Made by a program: the position numbers and the translations under genes. From NCBI GenBank assembly GCA_001821295.1, contig MHSK01000010.1, positions 1 through 37,662 on the forward strand: 37,662 bases of DNA. The letters run 5' to 3'. The stretch is from Candidatus Taylorbacteria bacterium RIFCSPLOWO2_12_FULL_43_20 (lineage in GTDB: Bacteria > Patescibacteriota > Minisyncoccia > Phycocordibacterales > HO2-43-120). This document shows positions 1 through 6,195 of the stretch, one piece after another. A model generated the notes under the pieces. It ran no database searches, had not been told where the DNA came from, and saw only the letters and a program-made list of their open reading frames with translations. Numbering within the stretch: the first letter of the stretch is position 1; each line of letters begins with the position of its first letter.

Positions 1-2
1 AT

Positions 3-329
3 CGCCGCGCCGTTTCCGAGAATCTTACCGAAGAAGAACTGGCCGTATTCGATATTCTCCGGAAAGAAGATTTGAATCCTGCCGAAGTCGATCAAGTCAA
101 AAAAGTCGCCAAAGAATTACTGGCCAAACTGAAAAATGAAAAGCTGGTGCTGGACTGGAAGAAAAAACAGGAGACGCAAGCGGACGTAAAAATTACTATC
201 CAAGAAATCCTTTACGACGAGCTCCCAGAACCGACATACAGCAAAGATGATTGCGAAGACCGAACTCATAAGGTTTATTTGCACGTATATGACAATTACG
301 TAGATGAGAAGGTGAACGTTTATGCCTAA
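3..329 (+). CDS. hsdR: Type I restriction enzyme R subunit, C-terminal end (partial)
   Basis: The reading frame is open from the first bases of the window and ends at 329, giving 108 residues of a larger protein cut by the window edge. The stretch NLTEEELAVFDILRKED followed by VKKVAKELLAKLK and LVLDWKKK matches the C-terminal helical domain (DUF3387 type) of HsdR, the ATP-dependent translocase and nuclease subunit of type I restriction-modification complexes. The helicase and nuclease domains would lie upstream, outside the window. The tail DELPEPTYSKDDCEDRTHKV is unusually long for the family. No HsdM or HsdS gene is visible here. A decayed copy of an hsdR 5' end lies at 2040. Assignment is by motif recognition. 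Confidence 0.8.
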   Translation, partial: RRAVSENLTEEELAVFDILRKEDLNPAEVDQVKKVAKELLAKLKNEKLVLDWKKKQETQADVKITIQEILYDELPEPTYSKDDCEDRTHKVYLHVYDNYVDEKVNVYA

Positions 330-397
330 TGATAGTCGATAGAAAGTCGAAAGATGTCTGAAATTTTGATAAAACAAATTTTCGGAACACTAAAGTT

Positions 398-1072
398 ATG
401 GCTAACATTCAACATTACATATTAATAGATGAATCAGGCGATCCGGGAAAACCGTTTGAAACTGATGCAACCGGAAACAAAATCCCGACTGGGGCGAGTC
501 TGTTTTATATCCTTAGCGCAACTTATCTTGATTCTGTAAAATTGTTCGCGCTGGAAAATGAGATTATGGAAATTCGCCGGAAATACGGTTTTAGAAGCGA
601 GATAAAGTCAACCATCATTCCGCTTCCGATGTACATGGATTTGCTTGCGATTATAAACAAAATCGGTATTCCAGTTTATTATCGTTTAGTAGACAAACAG
701 ACATATAAAGGTAAATTTGCAACGGCTGGTCACGCGAAGCTCCATAATATATTTGATGATTATAATTTATCCAAACTCGTTTTATTTACTACGCAGAAGC
801 AGAAATTAACAGAGTCGGAAATTGTGATAGATCGCGCCGACAGGAGAATGTATAACGGCGATTATTTTAGTAGTTTTGATGAATATTTATTCGAGCGTGT
901 TAATACCAAGACGATTAAGCGAATTAAGCATATCACGCACGTTAATTCAGAGTATGTGAACGCGATGCAATTATCCGACCTTGTGAGCGAAGCCATTAAA
1001 GATTACTTTACTGGAAAAAATAAGGACCTGAGAAAAGTAATTGATAAAAAATACTTGTACAAAATATGGTAA
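398..1072 (+). CDS. DUF3800 domain protein
   Basis: This 224-residue protein begins with YILIDESGDPG (D11, E12, D15), the acidic signature of DUF3800, a family with a predicted RNase H-like fold. A charged motif near residue 65 (SEIKST) and the C-terminal MQLSDLVSEAIKDYF complete the usual pattern. Biochemical function is unproven; members are common in accessory and defence regions. It follows the hsdR end by 68 bp on the same strand and could be an accessory gene of that restriction locus. No Shine-Dalgarno is visible before ATG 398. A strong hairpin follows the stop codon. Family assignment is fairly sure, function is not. Confidence 0.75.
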   Translation: MANIQHYILIDESGDPGKPFETDATGNKIPTGASLFYILSATYLDSVKLFALENEIMEIRRKYGFRSEIKSTIIPLPMYMDLLAIINKIGIPVYYRLVDKQTYKGKFATAGHAKLHNIFDDYNLSKLVLFTTQKQKLTESEIVIDRADRRMYNGDYFSSFDEYLFERVNTKTIKRIKHITHVNSEYVNAMQLSDLVSEAIKDYFTGKNKDLRKVIDKKYLYKIW

Positions 1073-1074
1073 AA

Positions 1075-1116
1075 ACCAAAAGAGCGGGCCCTAGACCTAG
1101 GACACGCTCTTTTGGT
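1075..1116. terminator. Strong hairpin after the DUF3800 gene
   Basis: ACCAAAAGAGCG (1075-1086) pairs perfectly with CGCTCTTTTGGT (1105-1116), and the loop holds a second small palindrome (CCTAG/CTAGG). It starts three bases after the DUF3800 stop. The run of five T lies on the minus-strand side, so as a classical terminator it fits minus-strand transcription best. It may work in both directions. Confidence 0.5.
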
Positions 1117-1240
1117 ACAAAACCTTAGAAACAGGAATTTATCACTTATATTTCTATAATAGTAGGTTCGGGATGAAAAATCAAAGAGACGGACGCAGTA
1201 AAGCTTTGGCGGACAAAGTAAGACGTTTAAGGGGGATTTG

Positions 1241-1249
1241 TGATAAAAT
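1241..1249 (+). promoter_or_regulatory. Extended -10 promoter of the NYN gene
   Basis: TGATAAAAT is an extended -10 (TGn plus TAAAAT at 1244-1249) ending 6 nt before ATG 1256. The predicted transcript start coincides with the A of the start codon, so the mRNA would be leaderless. No good -35 is seen. Confidence 0.55.
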
Positions 1250-1255
1250 ATTTTT

Positions 1256-1882
1256 ATGGAAATTGATGCTTTTAAAGCACAATATTACTTCTTTGATCCG
1301 TTGGAATTTGGAAGGGTTTTTGTTTTTATTGATTTTGGCAATGTTCGTCCGTGGGCAAAGGATTTTTGGCCTGAAGAAAATAAATTTAGGATTTCAATAG
1401 AAGTAGATATTATAAAATTAGCGAAAGTGTGCAACTGGGTTTCTCCTCTGAAAAAGTTTTTCTATTATGGTCATTTTAGTGAAGATCAAGGAAAAGACAA
1501 GCACAATAAATCAGTTTGGCGAATTGATAAAGCGGGCAGAGCAGGTTTTCAAGTAAAAACGAAAATCATAAAAATGGTTCCTCATTACGATGAAGACGGC
1601 ACTTTTGTTGGGAAATTTCCAAAATGCAATTTTGATGTAGAAATGACTATGACGATGTTGCAGAAAATTGATAAATACGACACGGTTATGCTTTTCTCCG
1701 GTGATAGTGATTTCGGTGGATTATTAGGATATCTAAAGAGTAAAGGTAAAAAAGTAGTTATTGTTTGTACTCGTAATCGGATGAGTACAGAACTTCAAAC
1801 TGCGGCTGATAAATTCATTCCTGCCGAAAATCTTGCGCAATTTTTACAATACAGTCCAAAAACAAACCCACCCGAGCAGTAA
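1256..1882 (+). CDS. NYN domain protein (LabA/DUF88-like, predicted RNase)
   Basis: The 208-residue protein has the NYN (PIN-like) pattern: VFVFIDFGNV with D26 and N29, CNFDVEMTMTML with D127, and LFSGDSDFGGLL with D150 and D152, followed by the strand KKVVIV. These acidic residues form the predicted metal-binding site of NYN ribonucleases. An in-frame TAA at 1244-1246 precludes an upstream start, and ATG 1256 sits 6 nt after an extended -10. The C-terminus PPEQ is encoded by the left arm of a GC-rich hairpin whose loop holds the stop codon, so the tail may be repeat-derived. The RNA substrate is unknown. It sits between two restriction-gene fragments, where defence or RNA-decay roles are possible. 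Confidence 0.8.
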   Translation: MEIDAFKAQYYFFDPLEFGRVFVFIDFGNVRPWAKDFWPEENKFRISIEVDIIKLAKVCNWVSPLKKFFYYGHFSEDQGKDKHNKSVWRIDKAGRAGFQVKTKIIKMVPHYDEDGTFVGKFPKCNFDVEMTMTMLQKIDKYDTVMLFSGDSDFGGLLGYLKSKGKKVVIVCTRNRMSTELQTAADKFIPAENLAQFLQYSPKTNPPEQ

Positions 1883-1958
1883 AGCTCGGGCGGGGTATAA
1901 ATACAATCCTGGTATCCTTCAGGCGAGGGTAGTTTTCACTACTAGCACAGTATACCAG
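1871..1958. other. Two hairpins downstream of the NYN gene
   Basis: CCCGAGC (1871-1877) pairs with GCTCGGG (1884-1890) around the stop codon of the NYN gene. A second structure follows: CTGGTAT (1909-1915) pairs with ATACCAG (1952-1958), with GTAGT/ACTAC pairing inside. The rest of the gap up to 2027 holds nothing recognisable. A terminator or small structured RNA is possible; there is no clear U-tract. Confidence 0.4.
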
Positions 1959-2027
1959 AGAAAAGATTAATTTTCAATGAATTGGGGATAACTCGTTTCT
2001 GCTCTTCCAAAAACCCTTAATTTGTTG

Positions 2028-2033
2028 TATATT
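2028..2033 (+). promoter_or_regulatory. -10 box in front of the hsdR remnant
   Basis: TATATT lies exactly 6 nt before ATG 2040, the spacing used by several intact genes in this window. This suggests the dead hsdR start still carries its promoter. Confidence 0.45.
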
Positions 2034-2039
2034 TTGATT

Positions 2040-2120
2040 ATGAACGAATCGGAAACACGAGCAGAATATATTGACTAAAAGCTAAAAGAGGATGGCTGGG
2101 GTGCCCCCACACCAAATTGA
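2040..2120 (+). pseudogene. hsdR 5'-end remnant with nonsense codon
   Basis: From ATG 2040 the frame reads MNESETRAEYID, a TAA stop at 2076-2078, then KLKEDGWG before entering a palindrome and a further stop. This is the characteristic N-terminus of HsdR (family consensus close to MNEAETRAELIDPALKAAGWG), with the stop where a proline is normally found. Nothing HsdR-like continues beyond about 2105, so only some 20 codons survive. It retains a -10 box 6 nt upstream. The window starts with the opposite end of an hsdR, so the two could be parts of duplicated or rearranged restriction loci. Recognition is by motif; the remnant is short but specific. Confidence 0.65.
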
Positions 2121-2195
2121 AATGTTTGCTGAGAAAACATATTGAGGATAGTTTGAAGTTATTTGGTGTGGGGGCTCGGTGGTATCTCCCCAGCC
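2094..2195. repeat. Nested inverted-repeat element
   Basis: Three nested stems are perfect: GGCTGGGG (2094-2101) with CCCCAGCC (2188-2195), GCCCCCACACCAAAT (2103-2117) with ATTTGGTGTGGGGGC (2161-2175), and ATGTTT (2122-2127) with AAACAT (2135-2140). The outer arms start inside the hsdR remnant. It could be a small palindromic insertion, an inverted duplication, or a structured RNA. Confidence 0.7.
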
Positions 2196-2227
2196 GAGAA
2201 ATTATTAGAGCATAAAGATACAAACAT

Positions 2228-2521
2228 ATGATCAAAGAATATATTGCTTATTTAAAAGACAACCCGCAGGGCTATTGGTTCAAAGCTCGGCTCTATGGCT
2301 GGGGCTGGGTGCCGGTGAAATGGCAGGGCTGGCTTGTCGTAGCCATCAGCATAGCTATTCTTGTTGTCGGTGTTTACATCGGAGACACCGACGACGCACC
2401 TGGTGCCGTACTTTTTGGCTTTCTGCTTATGCTTGCGCTCGTATTCACTTTCGGTTATTGGAAGGGCGAAAAACCGCGTTGGCAGTGGGGACCGCCTAAA
2501 GATAAAAATAATAAAATATAA
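2228..2521 (+). CDS. Small two-helix membrane protein, unknown function
   Basis: A 97-residue protein with an amphipathic, aromatic N-terminus (YLKDNPQGYWFKARLYGWGW), then two hydrophobic helices at about residues 34-52 and 58-77 separated by an acidic loop (GDTDDAPG), and a basic C-terminal tail (WKGEKPRWQWGPPKDKN). The pattern suggests a small inner-membrane protein. I do not recognise a functional family. ATG 2228 follows the palindromic element by about 30 bp. The stop is 3 bp before the next gene, so the two are probably co-transcribed. Confidence 0.65.
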   Translation: MIKEYIAYLKDNPQGYWFKARLYGWGWVPVKWQGWLVVAISIAILVVGVYIGDTDDAPGAVLFGFLLMLALVFTFGYWKGEKPRWQWGPPKDKNNKI

Positions 2522-2524
2522 TTT

Positions 2525-2851
2525 ATGAAAATCGGAATCATTTTACAATCAAATAAACCGGAGCGTGTTTGGAACACGTTCCGTTTTGCGATCACATCAC
2601 TTAAAGCAGGTCATCAAGTTGAAACCTTTTTGATGAATGAAGGATCGGAACTAGACACCATCCCCGACAGTGAGCATTTTGATATTTCCAAGAAAGTGAC
2701 TGAATACAAAGAGTTGAAAGGAACGATATTGGCTTGTGGAACCTGTTTGGAAATTCGTGGCAAGAAAGATGTCGCCACGTGCCCTATTTCCACGATGAGT
2801 GATTTACTCAAAATGGTTGAGACTTCGGATAAGGTTTTGGTGTTCGGATAG
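2525..2851 (+). CDS. DsrE-family protein
   Basis: The 108-residue protein starts MKIGIILQSNKPERVWNTFRFA and has the DsrE/DsrF-like alpha-beta layout: a first strand with a polar loop, a helix, VETFLMNEG, and a cysteine-bearing segment ACGTCLEIRG around residues 71-80. It ends with MSDLLKMVETSDKVLVFG, the usual last helix and strand. DsrE-like proteins act in sulfur relay or are uncharacterised small oligomeric proteins. The cysteines in ACGTC (and one in ATCPIS) could be persulfide carriers, but that is inference. It begins 3 bp after the membrane protein gene, suggesting a two-gene operon. No sulfur-relay partners are seen nearby. Confidence 0.75.
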   Translation: MKIGIILQSNKPERVWNTFRFAITSLKAGHQVETFLMNEGSELDTIPDSEHFDISKKVTEYKELKGTILACGTCLEIRGKKDVATCPISTMSDLLKMVETSDKVLVFG

Positions 2852-2860
2852 ATCAGTCAT

Positions 2861-2891
2861 ATTTGCTTAACTTTTCGGAAATTAAGCAAAT
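2861..2891 (+). terminator. Hairpin downstream of the DsrE gene
   Basis: ATTTGCTTAA (2861-2870) pairs perfectly with TTAAGCAAAT (2882-2891), followed by CGTTTTAG. It starts 10 bp after the stop codon. The U-tract is weak, so it is only a probable terminator. Confidence 0.5.
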
Positions 2892-3003
2892 CGTTTTAGA
2901 GGCGAAATTTTGGTCAAACCGGTGGGTAGTGGTGGTAATTGGTGACAAGGGTGGGTTCGTTGGACAAAGCTCGCCACAAGGGCAAACAGCTGGCAAATCG
3001 GGG

Positions 3004-3162
3004 TTACCCTTCCTGATGCTCGGCCAGTAACTGCTTCATTTGGGAGAGAATCACTGTAGGATATTTATATTCTTCAGCCCAGTCTAAAGTTCGAAAGTCC
3101 TTAAGCAGGGCGAGCATAAGAAGAGAAATCAAGTCTTTTGGCGTAGGTATATAAATCGGCAT
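3004..3162 (-). CDS. Possible small protein, 52 residues
   Basis: On the minus strand an ATG at 3162 opens 52 codons beginning MPIYIPTPKDLISLLMLALL and ending QMKQLLAEHQEG, with a TAA at 3004-3006. Composition is protein-like (a hydrophobic helix, then DWAEEYKYP and an amphipathic C-terminal helix), and it fills most of an otherwise empty 375-bp gap. No Shine-Dalgarno or convincing -10 is seen. It may be a real small gene or a chance frame; the family is not recognised. Confidence 0.35.
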   Translation of the reverse strand: MPIYIPTPKDLISLLMLALLKDFRTLDWAEEYKYPTVILSQMKQLLAEHQEG

Positions 3163-3226
3163 GTGCTAAGCATACATATCTTCATATACATGCTATCATT
3201 GAGTAGTAACAGCTAATCAAATAATT

Positions 3227-3586
3227 ATGGATTCATCAATTTCACCTCGTACGAAGCCTCTCTACCGCGGAACGCAGATTGTTTGGTATATCTTGGGAAT
3301 AATCGAAACCTTACTCCTAATCAGGTTTGCTCTCAAGCTTCTTGGTGCTAATGCATCAGCAGGTTTTACTAGTCTTATCTACTCTGTAACCTATCCGTTC
3401 ACCGCGCCTTTTATGGGCGTGTTTAAAACATCAAGAATTGTAGAAGGGTCAACTTTTGAGTGGACAACACTACTTGCAATGCTTGTGTACTGGTTGCTAG
3501 CTATTGCTATCATCAAGCTCTTTCTCATGGGCAGAAGCGTATCTACTCCAGAAGCCGCTACGAAAATGGACGAACAAGAAAAATAA
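3227..3586 (+). CDS. YggT-like integral membrane protein
   Basis: A 119-residue protein with two hydrophobic segments (about residues 17-39, IVWYILGIIETLLLIRFALKL, and 81-101, LLAMLVYWLLAIAIIKLF). Between them lies LLGANASAGFTSLIYSVTYPFTAPF, which resembles the YggT (PF02325) pattern of an arginine-bearing first helix followed by a Y-PF-x-P loop. YggT proteins are membrane proteins of poorly known role, linked in some bacteria to division or osmotic tolerance. The gene stands alone, with a TATCAT box about 30 bp upstream (extended -10 TGCTATCAT near 3188) and a strong terminator after it. Confidence 0.65.
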   Translation: MDSSISPRTKPLYRGTQIVWYILGIIETLLLIRFALKLLGANASAGFTSLIYSVTYPFTAPFMGVFKTSRIVEGSTFEWTTLLAMLVYWLLAIAIIKLFLMGRSVSTPEAATKMDEQEK

Positions 3587-3601
3587 GTTATAAAGATAAA
3601 C

Positions 3602-3626
3602 AAAAAACCGCTTTGTGCGGTTTTTT
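3602..3626 (+). terminator. Intrinsic terminator after the YggT-like gene
   Basis: AAAAAACCGC (3602-3611) pairs with GCGGTTTTTT (3617-3626) around a TTTGT loop and ends in a T-run. It starts 15 bp after the stop codon. The A-run on the other side would let it work in both directions. Confidence 0.85.
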
Positions 3627-3933
3627 GTACTTATTTAATTTAGCAACTATGGACTTAATAAACTGATTCTTAAGAAGTTATTGCATCTGCGACGGTTCTT
3701 TTTATGGTAGATATCGCTTAACGAAAAGCACACAAAAGTAAGCACCAAGCACCAAATACCAAATTCCAAAAAAACTAATGCATGGAGATGAATAATTCCC
3801 TGCGCTTACAGGGGTGTATATAATTTAGCCACGATCGTAGTATATTACATTTTTCTAATTAAAATGGGAGTCTGGAGCGTAAAATAAAAACACAATGGGC
3901 ATTATTTTGTTTTGTAAAATTTAGGTATCTATA
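3627..3933. other. Intergenic stretch with a dispersed AT-rich repeat
   Basis: No gene is seen. It holds CGCTTAACGAAAAGC (near 3716) and, at 3739-3776, an A/C-rich repeat built on AAGCACCAAATA and CAAATTCC. The repeat recurs with two changes at 11864-11900. The first motif is a partial form of the ACGAAAAG repeat found at 6768, 9955, 36405 and 37535. Confidence 0.5.
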
Positions 3934-3960
3934 ATTCCTCCGGGCTCCGCCCGGAGGAAT
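3934..3960 (-). terminator. Hairpin just after the DUF1059 gene
   Basis: ATTCCTCCGGGC (3934-3945) pairs perfectly with GCCCGGAGGAAT (3949-3960) across a 3-nt loop. It begins two bases beyond the stop of the minus-strand DUF1059 gene. There is no T-run after the stem, so it may be a factor-independent stop of low efficiency or a repeat. Confidence 0.5.
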
Positions 3961-3962
3961 CT

Positions 3963-4148
3963 TCATTCGGTTTCGTCTTCGAGTGACTTTCTGATTTTTT
4001 CTCTAAGTTCAGGCGAGTCTTTGTGTCCGTGCGCGGAGACTGCATGCTGAACAGCTGCAGGTAGCAAATGCTCCTCGCTTCCAGTCATCTTCAAGTCACA
4101 GTTTATTTCGCTAGGTATTTTTCTGCAATCTAATGATTTTCGTGTCAT
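3963..4148 (-). CDS. DUF1059 family small protein
   Basis: The 61-residue protein reads KSLDCRKIPSEINCDLKMTG near its start, followed by a helix with HAVSAHGHKDS and a charged C-terminal helix. Two cysteines about eight residues apart, then a CDLKMTG-like strand and a histidine-bearing helix, match DUF1059 (conserved small proteins, function unknown). A possible metal site at the Cys/His positions is inference. It stands alone on the minus strand, with a strong hairpin immediately downstream. No Shine-Dalgarno is seen upstream of the ATG at 4148. Confidence 0.65.
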   Translation of the reverse strand: MTRKSLDCRKIPSEINCDLKMTGSEEHLLPAAVQHAVSAHGHKDSPELREKIRKSLEDETE

Positions 4149-4261
4149 AAGTTTTCATTTCATATTTATTTATAATTACGATCTTTACTTAATTTTTTAA
4201 CAAGATAACATTGAGCATAGATTAATTGGAGTGACAAAAACTTACTTTTTTAATGTAAATT

Positions 4262-4873
4262 ATGAAAATTATCCTTGCGTCAGATTTAAGTTTTCTTTTA
4301 GCCGAAGGTTACGCTTTAACAGGTATACCAAAGGAAGAGATGAGAATCGGCTATGTGATCACGGCTTCTAAGGGAGATTCAAATACTGACTACGTTAGAA
4401 AGCTTGAGAAAGATATTGCTGAAAGCGGTTACAAATTTGAAGAATATGACATTGAGGACAAAACCGCTAGACAGCTCAGGGAATTCTTCTCGGATAAAAA
4501 TGTAATTCAAGTGGAAGGCGGCAATACTTACTATCTGCTCAAAGCATTTAGAAAAACAGGTTTTGATAAAATGCTAAATGCATTATTGAAGGACAAAATT
4601 TACATCGGCACAAGCGCGGGATCATCAATTTTGGGTCCAACTATTGAACTCACATCTCATGCGCCAGAGAACGTCCAAAAATCGGAACTTAAAGGACTCG
4701 GATTGGTCCCGTTCCTCATAAAATGCCATTATAAAGAAGAAAAGGAGGAGGAATATAAGGCAAAATTGAAAGACCTTAAGTACTCAGTTAAATTCTTACG
4801 GGACAGTCAGGGTTTTTTAATAGAAAATGAAAAGATAACGTTTCATGGGACAGGCCAAGAGGTCAAGATATAA
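4262..4873 (+). CDS. Peptidase S51 / dipeptidase E-like protein
   Basis: This 203-residue protein has the class I glutamine-amidotransferase-like fold signature of peptidase S51: VIQVEGGNTYYLLKAF (about residues 81-96) and YIGTSAGSSILG, where S118 in GTSAG is the expected nucleophile of the nucleophile elbow. H156 in the CHYKEE segment is a candidate catalytic histidine. PepE-type enzymes cleave Asp-Xaa dipeptides, and cyanophycinases share the fold. The C-terminus (LRDSQGFLIENEKITFHGTG) is the usual last beta hairpin. The gene is monocistronic, with an AT-rich upstream region. The family is quite sure; the substrate cannot be told. Confidence 0.75.
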   Translation: MKIILASDLSFLLAEGYALTGIPKEEMRIGYVITASKGDSNTDYVRKLEKDIAESGYKFEEYDIEDKTARQLREFFSDKNVIQVEGGNTYYLLKAFRKTGFDKMLNALLKDKIYIGTSAGSSILGPTIELTSHAPENVQKSELKGLGLVPFLIKCHYKEEKEEEYKAKLKDLKYSVKFLRDSQGFLIENEKITFHGTGQEVKI

Positions 4874-4939
4874 TCAAGTTCAGTCAAAAACAAAAGGATG
4901 CAGGACAAATAAAAACTCTTCTTTAATCCTTAACAAATA

Positions 4940-4971
4940 ACATCCTTATAAACTTGAGAATGTAAGGACGT
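4940..4971. promoter_or_regulatory. Palindrome A: candidate operator over the regulator promoter
   Basis: Left arm ACATCCTTATAAACT (4940-4954), 2-nt centre, right arm AGAATGTAAGGACGT (4957-4971): 11 of 15 positions are symmetric. It is copy 1 of three 32-bp palindromes (others at 5275 and 5568). Its centre lies on the -35 hexamer of the winged-helix gene, the classical position of a repressor site. Confidence 0.6.
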
Positions 4972-4981
4972 GGTGTATAAT
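4954..4981 (+). promoter_or_regulatory. Sigma70-type promoter of the winged-helix gene
   Basis: TTGAGA (4954-4959), a 16-bp spacer and TATAAT (4976-4981) form a near-consensus promoter. The -10 ends 6 nt before ATG 4988, so the mRNA would start at the AUG (leaderless). The -35 lies within palindrome A. Confidence 0.7.
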
Positions 4982-4987
4982 GTGATT

Positions 4988-5275
4988 ATGGTAAAAGTAA
5001 AAACGGCAAAACAGATGGAGCGGCATTTGAAGGGGATGGCGAACCATTACCGAATTGAGATTTTGTTATACATCTCTGATAACAAAGGGGCTACGTTGGA
5101 CAATATTGTTACCGCACTTGACGCTAACGAAAAAACACTCGGTGAGCACACGCGACGTCTCCTGGTAGCGGGTCTGATCAATAAGAAATACCGCGGCAAG
5201 TTCGTTGAACACACACTTTCGCCATACGGCAAAACGTTCGTCAGCTTTCTCAAATCATTTCAGCGCATTCAATAA
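4988..5275 (+). CDS. Winged-helix (ArsR-like) transcriptional regulator
   Basis: A 95-residue single-domain protein. HLKGMANHYRIEILLYISDN is the first helix pair typical of ArsR-like winged helices. ATLDNIVTALDANEKTLGEHTRRLLVAGLI is the helix-turn-helix, and KKYRGKFVEHTLSPYGKTFVSFL forms the wing and last helix. No cysteine metal-binding motif is present, so it is not an obvious metal sensor. I chose ATG 4988 because a consensus -10 ends 6 nt before it; in-frame GTG codons at 4970, 4973 and 4982 are alternatives. The stop overlaps palindrome B, and tspO follows 56 bp later. Autoregulation and control of tspO through the palindromes is likely but inferred. Confidence 0.75.
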   Translation: MVKVKTAKQMERHLKGMANHYRIEILLYISDNKGATLDNIVTALDANEKTLGEHTRRLLVAGLINKKYRGKFVEHTLSPYGKTFVSFLKSFQRIQ

Positions 5276-5306
5276 CATCCTTACAAACTGGAGTTTGTAA
5301 GGATGT
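5275..5306. promoter_or_regulatory. Palindrome B: perfect copy between the regulator and tspO
   Basis: ACATCCTTACAAACT (5275-5289), GG, AGTTTGTAAGGATGT (5292-5306): all 15 positions are symmetric. It starts on the last base of the regulator stop codon and ends 25 bp before tspO. It could be an operator, or a transcript hairpin between the two genes. Confidence 0.65.
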
Positions 5307-5331
5307 CGTAGAAGGCGACTGATACAAATAT

Positions 5332-5877
5332 ATGCGCATAAATAATTTTTTCAAATTGGTCATTGCGGTCGCGGTGTCCGAGTCAGCGGGAATTATTGGC
5401 TCGGTTTTTACCATGTCATCGGTCGCTGGTTGGTACGCGGGAATTGTGAAGCCGGAATTCAATCCTCCGGCGTGGGTGTTCGGTCCAGTTTGGACGGCGC
5501 TTTACGCCCTGATGGGCATTTCACTTTTTCTCATCTGGTCCTTTAAAGTTCCTCAGGATAATAAACAACATCCCAACATACTTGAGAATATAAGGATGTT
5601 GCGGATTCGGCGGTGGGCGATTTTCTTTTTCTTCGCCCAGCTGGTCTTGAACACGCTGTGGTCAATTATCTTTTTTGGTTGGACTTCGCTCACCATAAAC
5701 GGCCTGAACAATATCGGAATTGCGTTGATTGAGATTGTATTCCTCTGGCTCGCCATTCTAGCCACCATTATTATTTTCGCCAAAATCTCAAAACTGGCCG
5801 CGTGGCTTCTGGTGCCTTACATCCTGTGGGTGAGTTTTGCCGCATATTTGAACTTCAGCATTTGGATGCTCAATTGA
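5332..5877 (+). CDS. tspO: TspO/MBR family tryptophan-rich sensory protein
   Basis: The 181-residue protein has five hydrophobic helices and the TspO signature: GWYAGIVKPEFNPPAWVFGPVWTALYALMG in loop 1 and helix 2, the LVLNTLWSIIFFG segment, and the final PYILWVSFAAYLNFSIWMLN. TspO proteins are membrane proteins that bind tetrapyrroles and affect stress responses. The loop between helices 2 and 3 is longer than I expect: about 20 extra residues (VPQDNKQHPNILENIRMLR) whose DNA is palindrome C. This looks like a palindromic insertion tolerated in frame. ATG 5332 has no Shine-Dalgarno. It follows the winged-helix gene by 56 bp and is probably regulated with it. Confidence 0.88.
   Translation: MRINNFFKLVIAVAVSESAGIIGSVFTMSSVAGWYAGIVKPEFNPPAWVFGPVWTALYALMGISLFLIWSFKVPQDNKQHPNILENIRMLRIRRWAIFFFFAQLVLNTLWSIIFFGWTSLTINGLNNIGIALIEIVFLWLAILATIIIFAKISKLAAWLLVPYILWVSFAAYLNFSIWMLN
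5568..5599. repeat. Palindrome C: copy inside tspO
   Basis: Left arm ACATCCCAACATACT (5568-5582), TG, right arm AGAATATAAGGATGT (5585-5599): 11 of 15 positions are symmetric and the 15-2-15 layout is that of copies A and B. It lies within the coding sequence, at a loop insertion of TspO. Confidence 0.6.
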
Positions 5878-6195
5878 ACCATGGGGAAGAGGATCGGTCG
5901 GGAGAACTCCTGCCTGATTCATGGCAAAAGAAAATAATGGCAAATCTAATTGTTTCAGATATTAGCTGGCGGGGCGGATTGATTTTACTTGTTGTATACC
6001 TACTCAACCGATAAGCTCCCATACCAAAGACAGGCAGTCTTGCACTGGGCATACATACGATATCGGAAAATGTTACTCCTCCGGCGATTTATGCCAATCA
6101 AGTTCACTATGAGTTTCGGAATTTGAAAAAATATTTATGAATGAAAAAAGACCTACTGGCAATGAAGCGTTCGGTCGTTAAGTATTCGCTATATG
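5878..6195. other. Gene-free stretch
   Basis: I see no credible gene, RNA, promoter or terminator in these 318 bases. Short frames on both strands lack protein-like composition. Possible decayed sequence. Confidence 0.4.

Noticed and set aside
1173-1400. A 75-codon plus-strand frame starting MKNQRDGRSK
   Set aside because: It overlaps the well-supported NYN gene in another frame and its second half is a frame-shifted reading of it.
2038-2235. Minus-strand 65-codon frame across the palindrome
   Set aside because: It is created by the inverted repeat, which yields similar peptides on both strands; no family resemblance.
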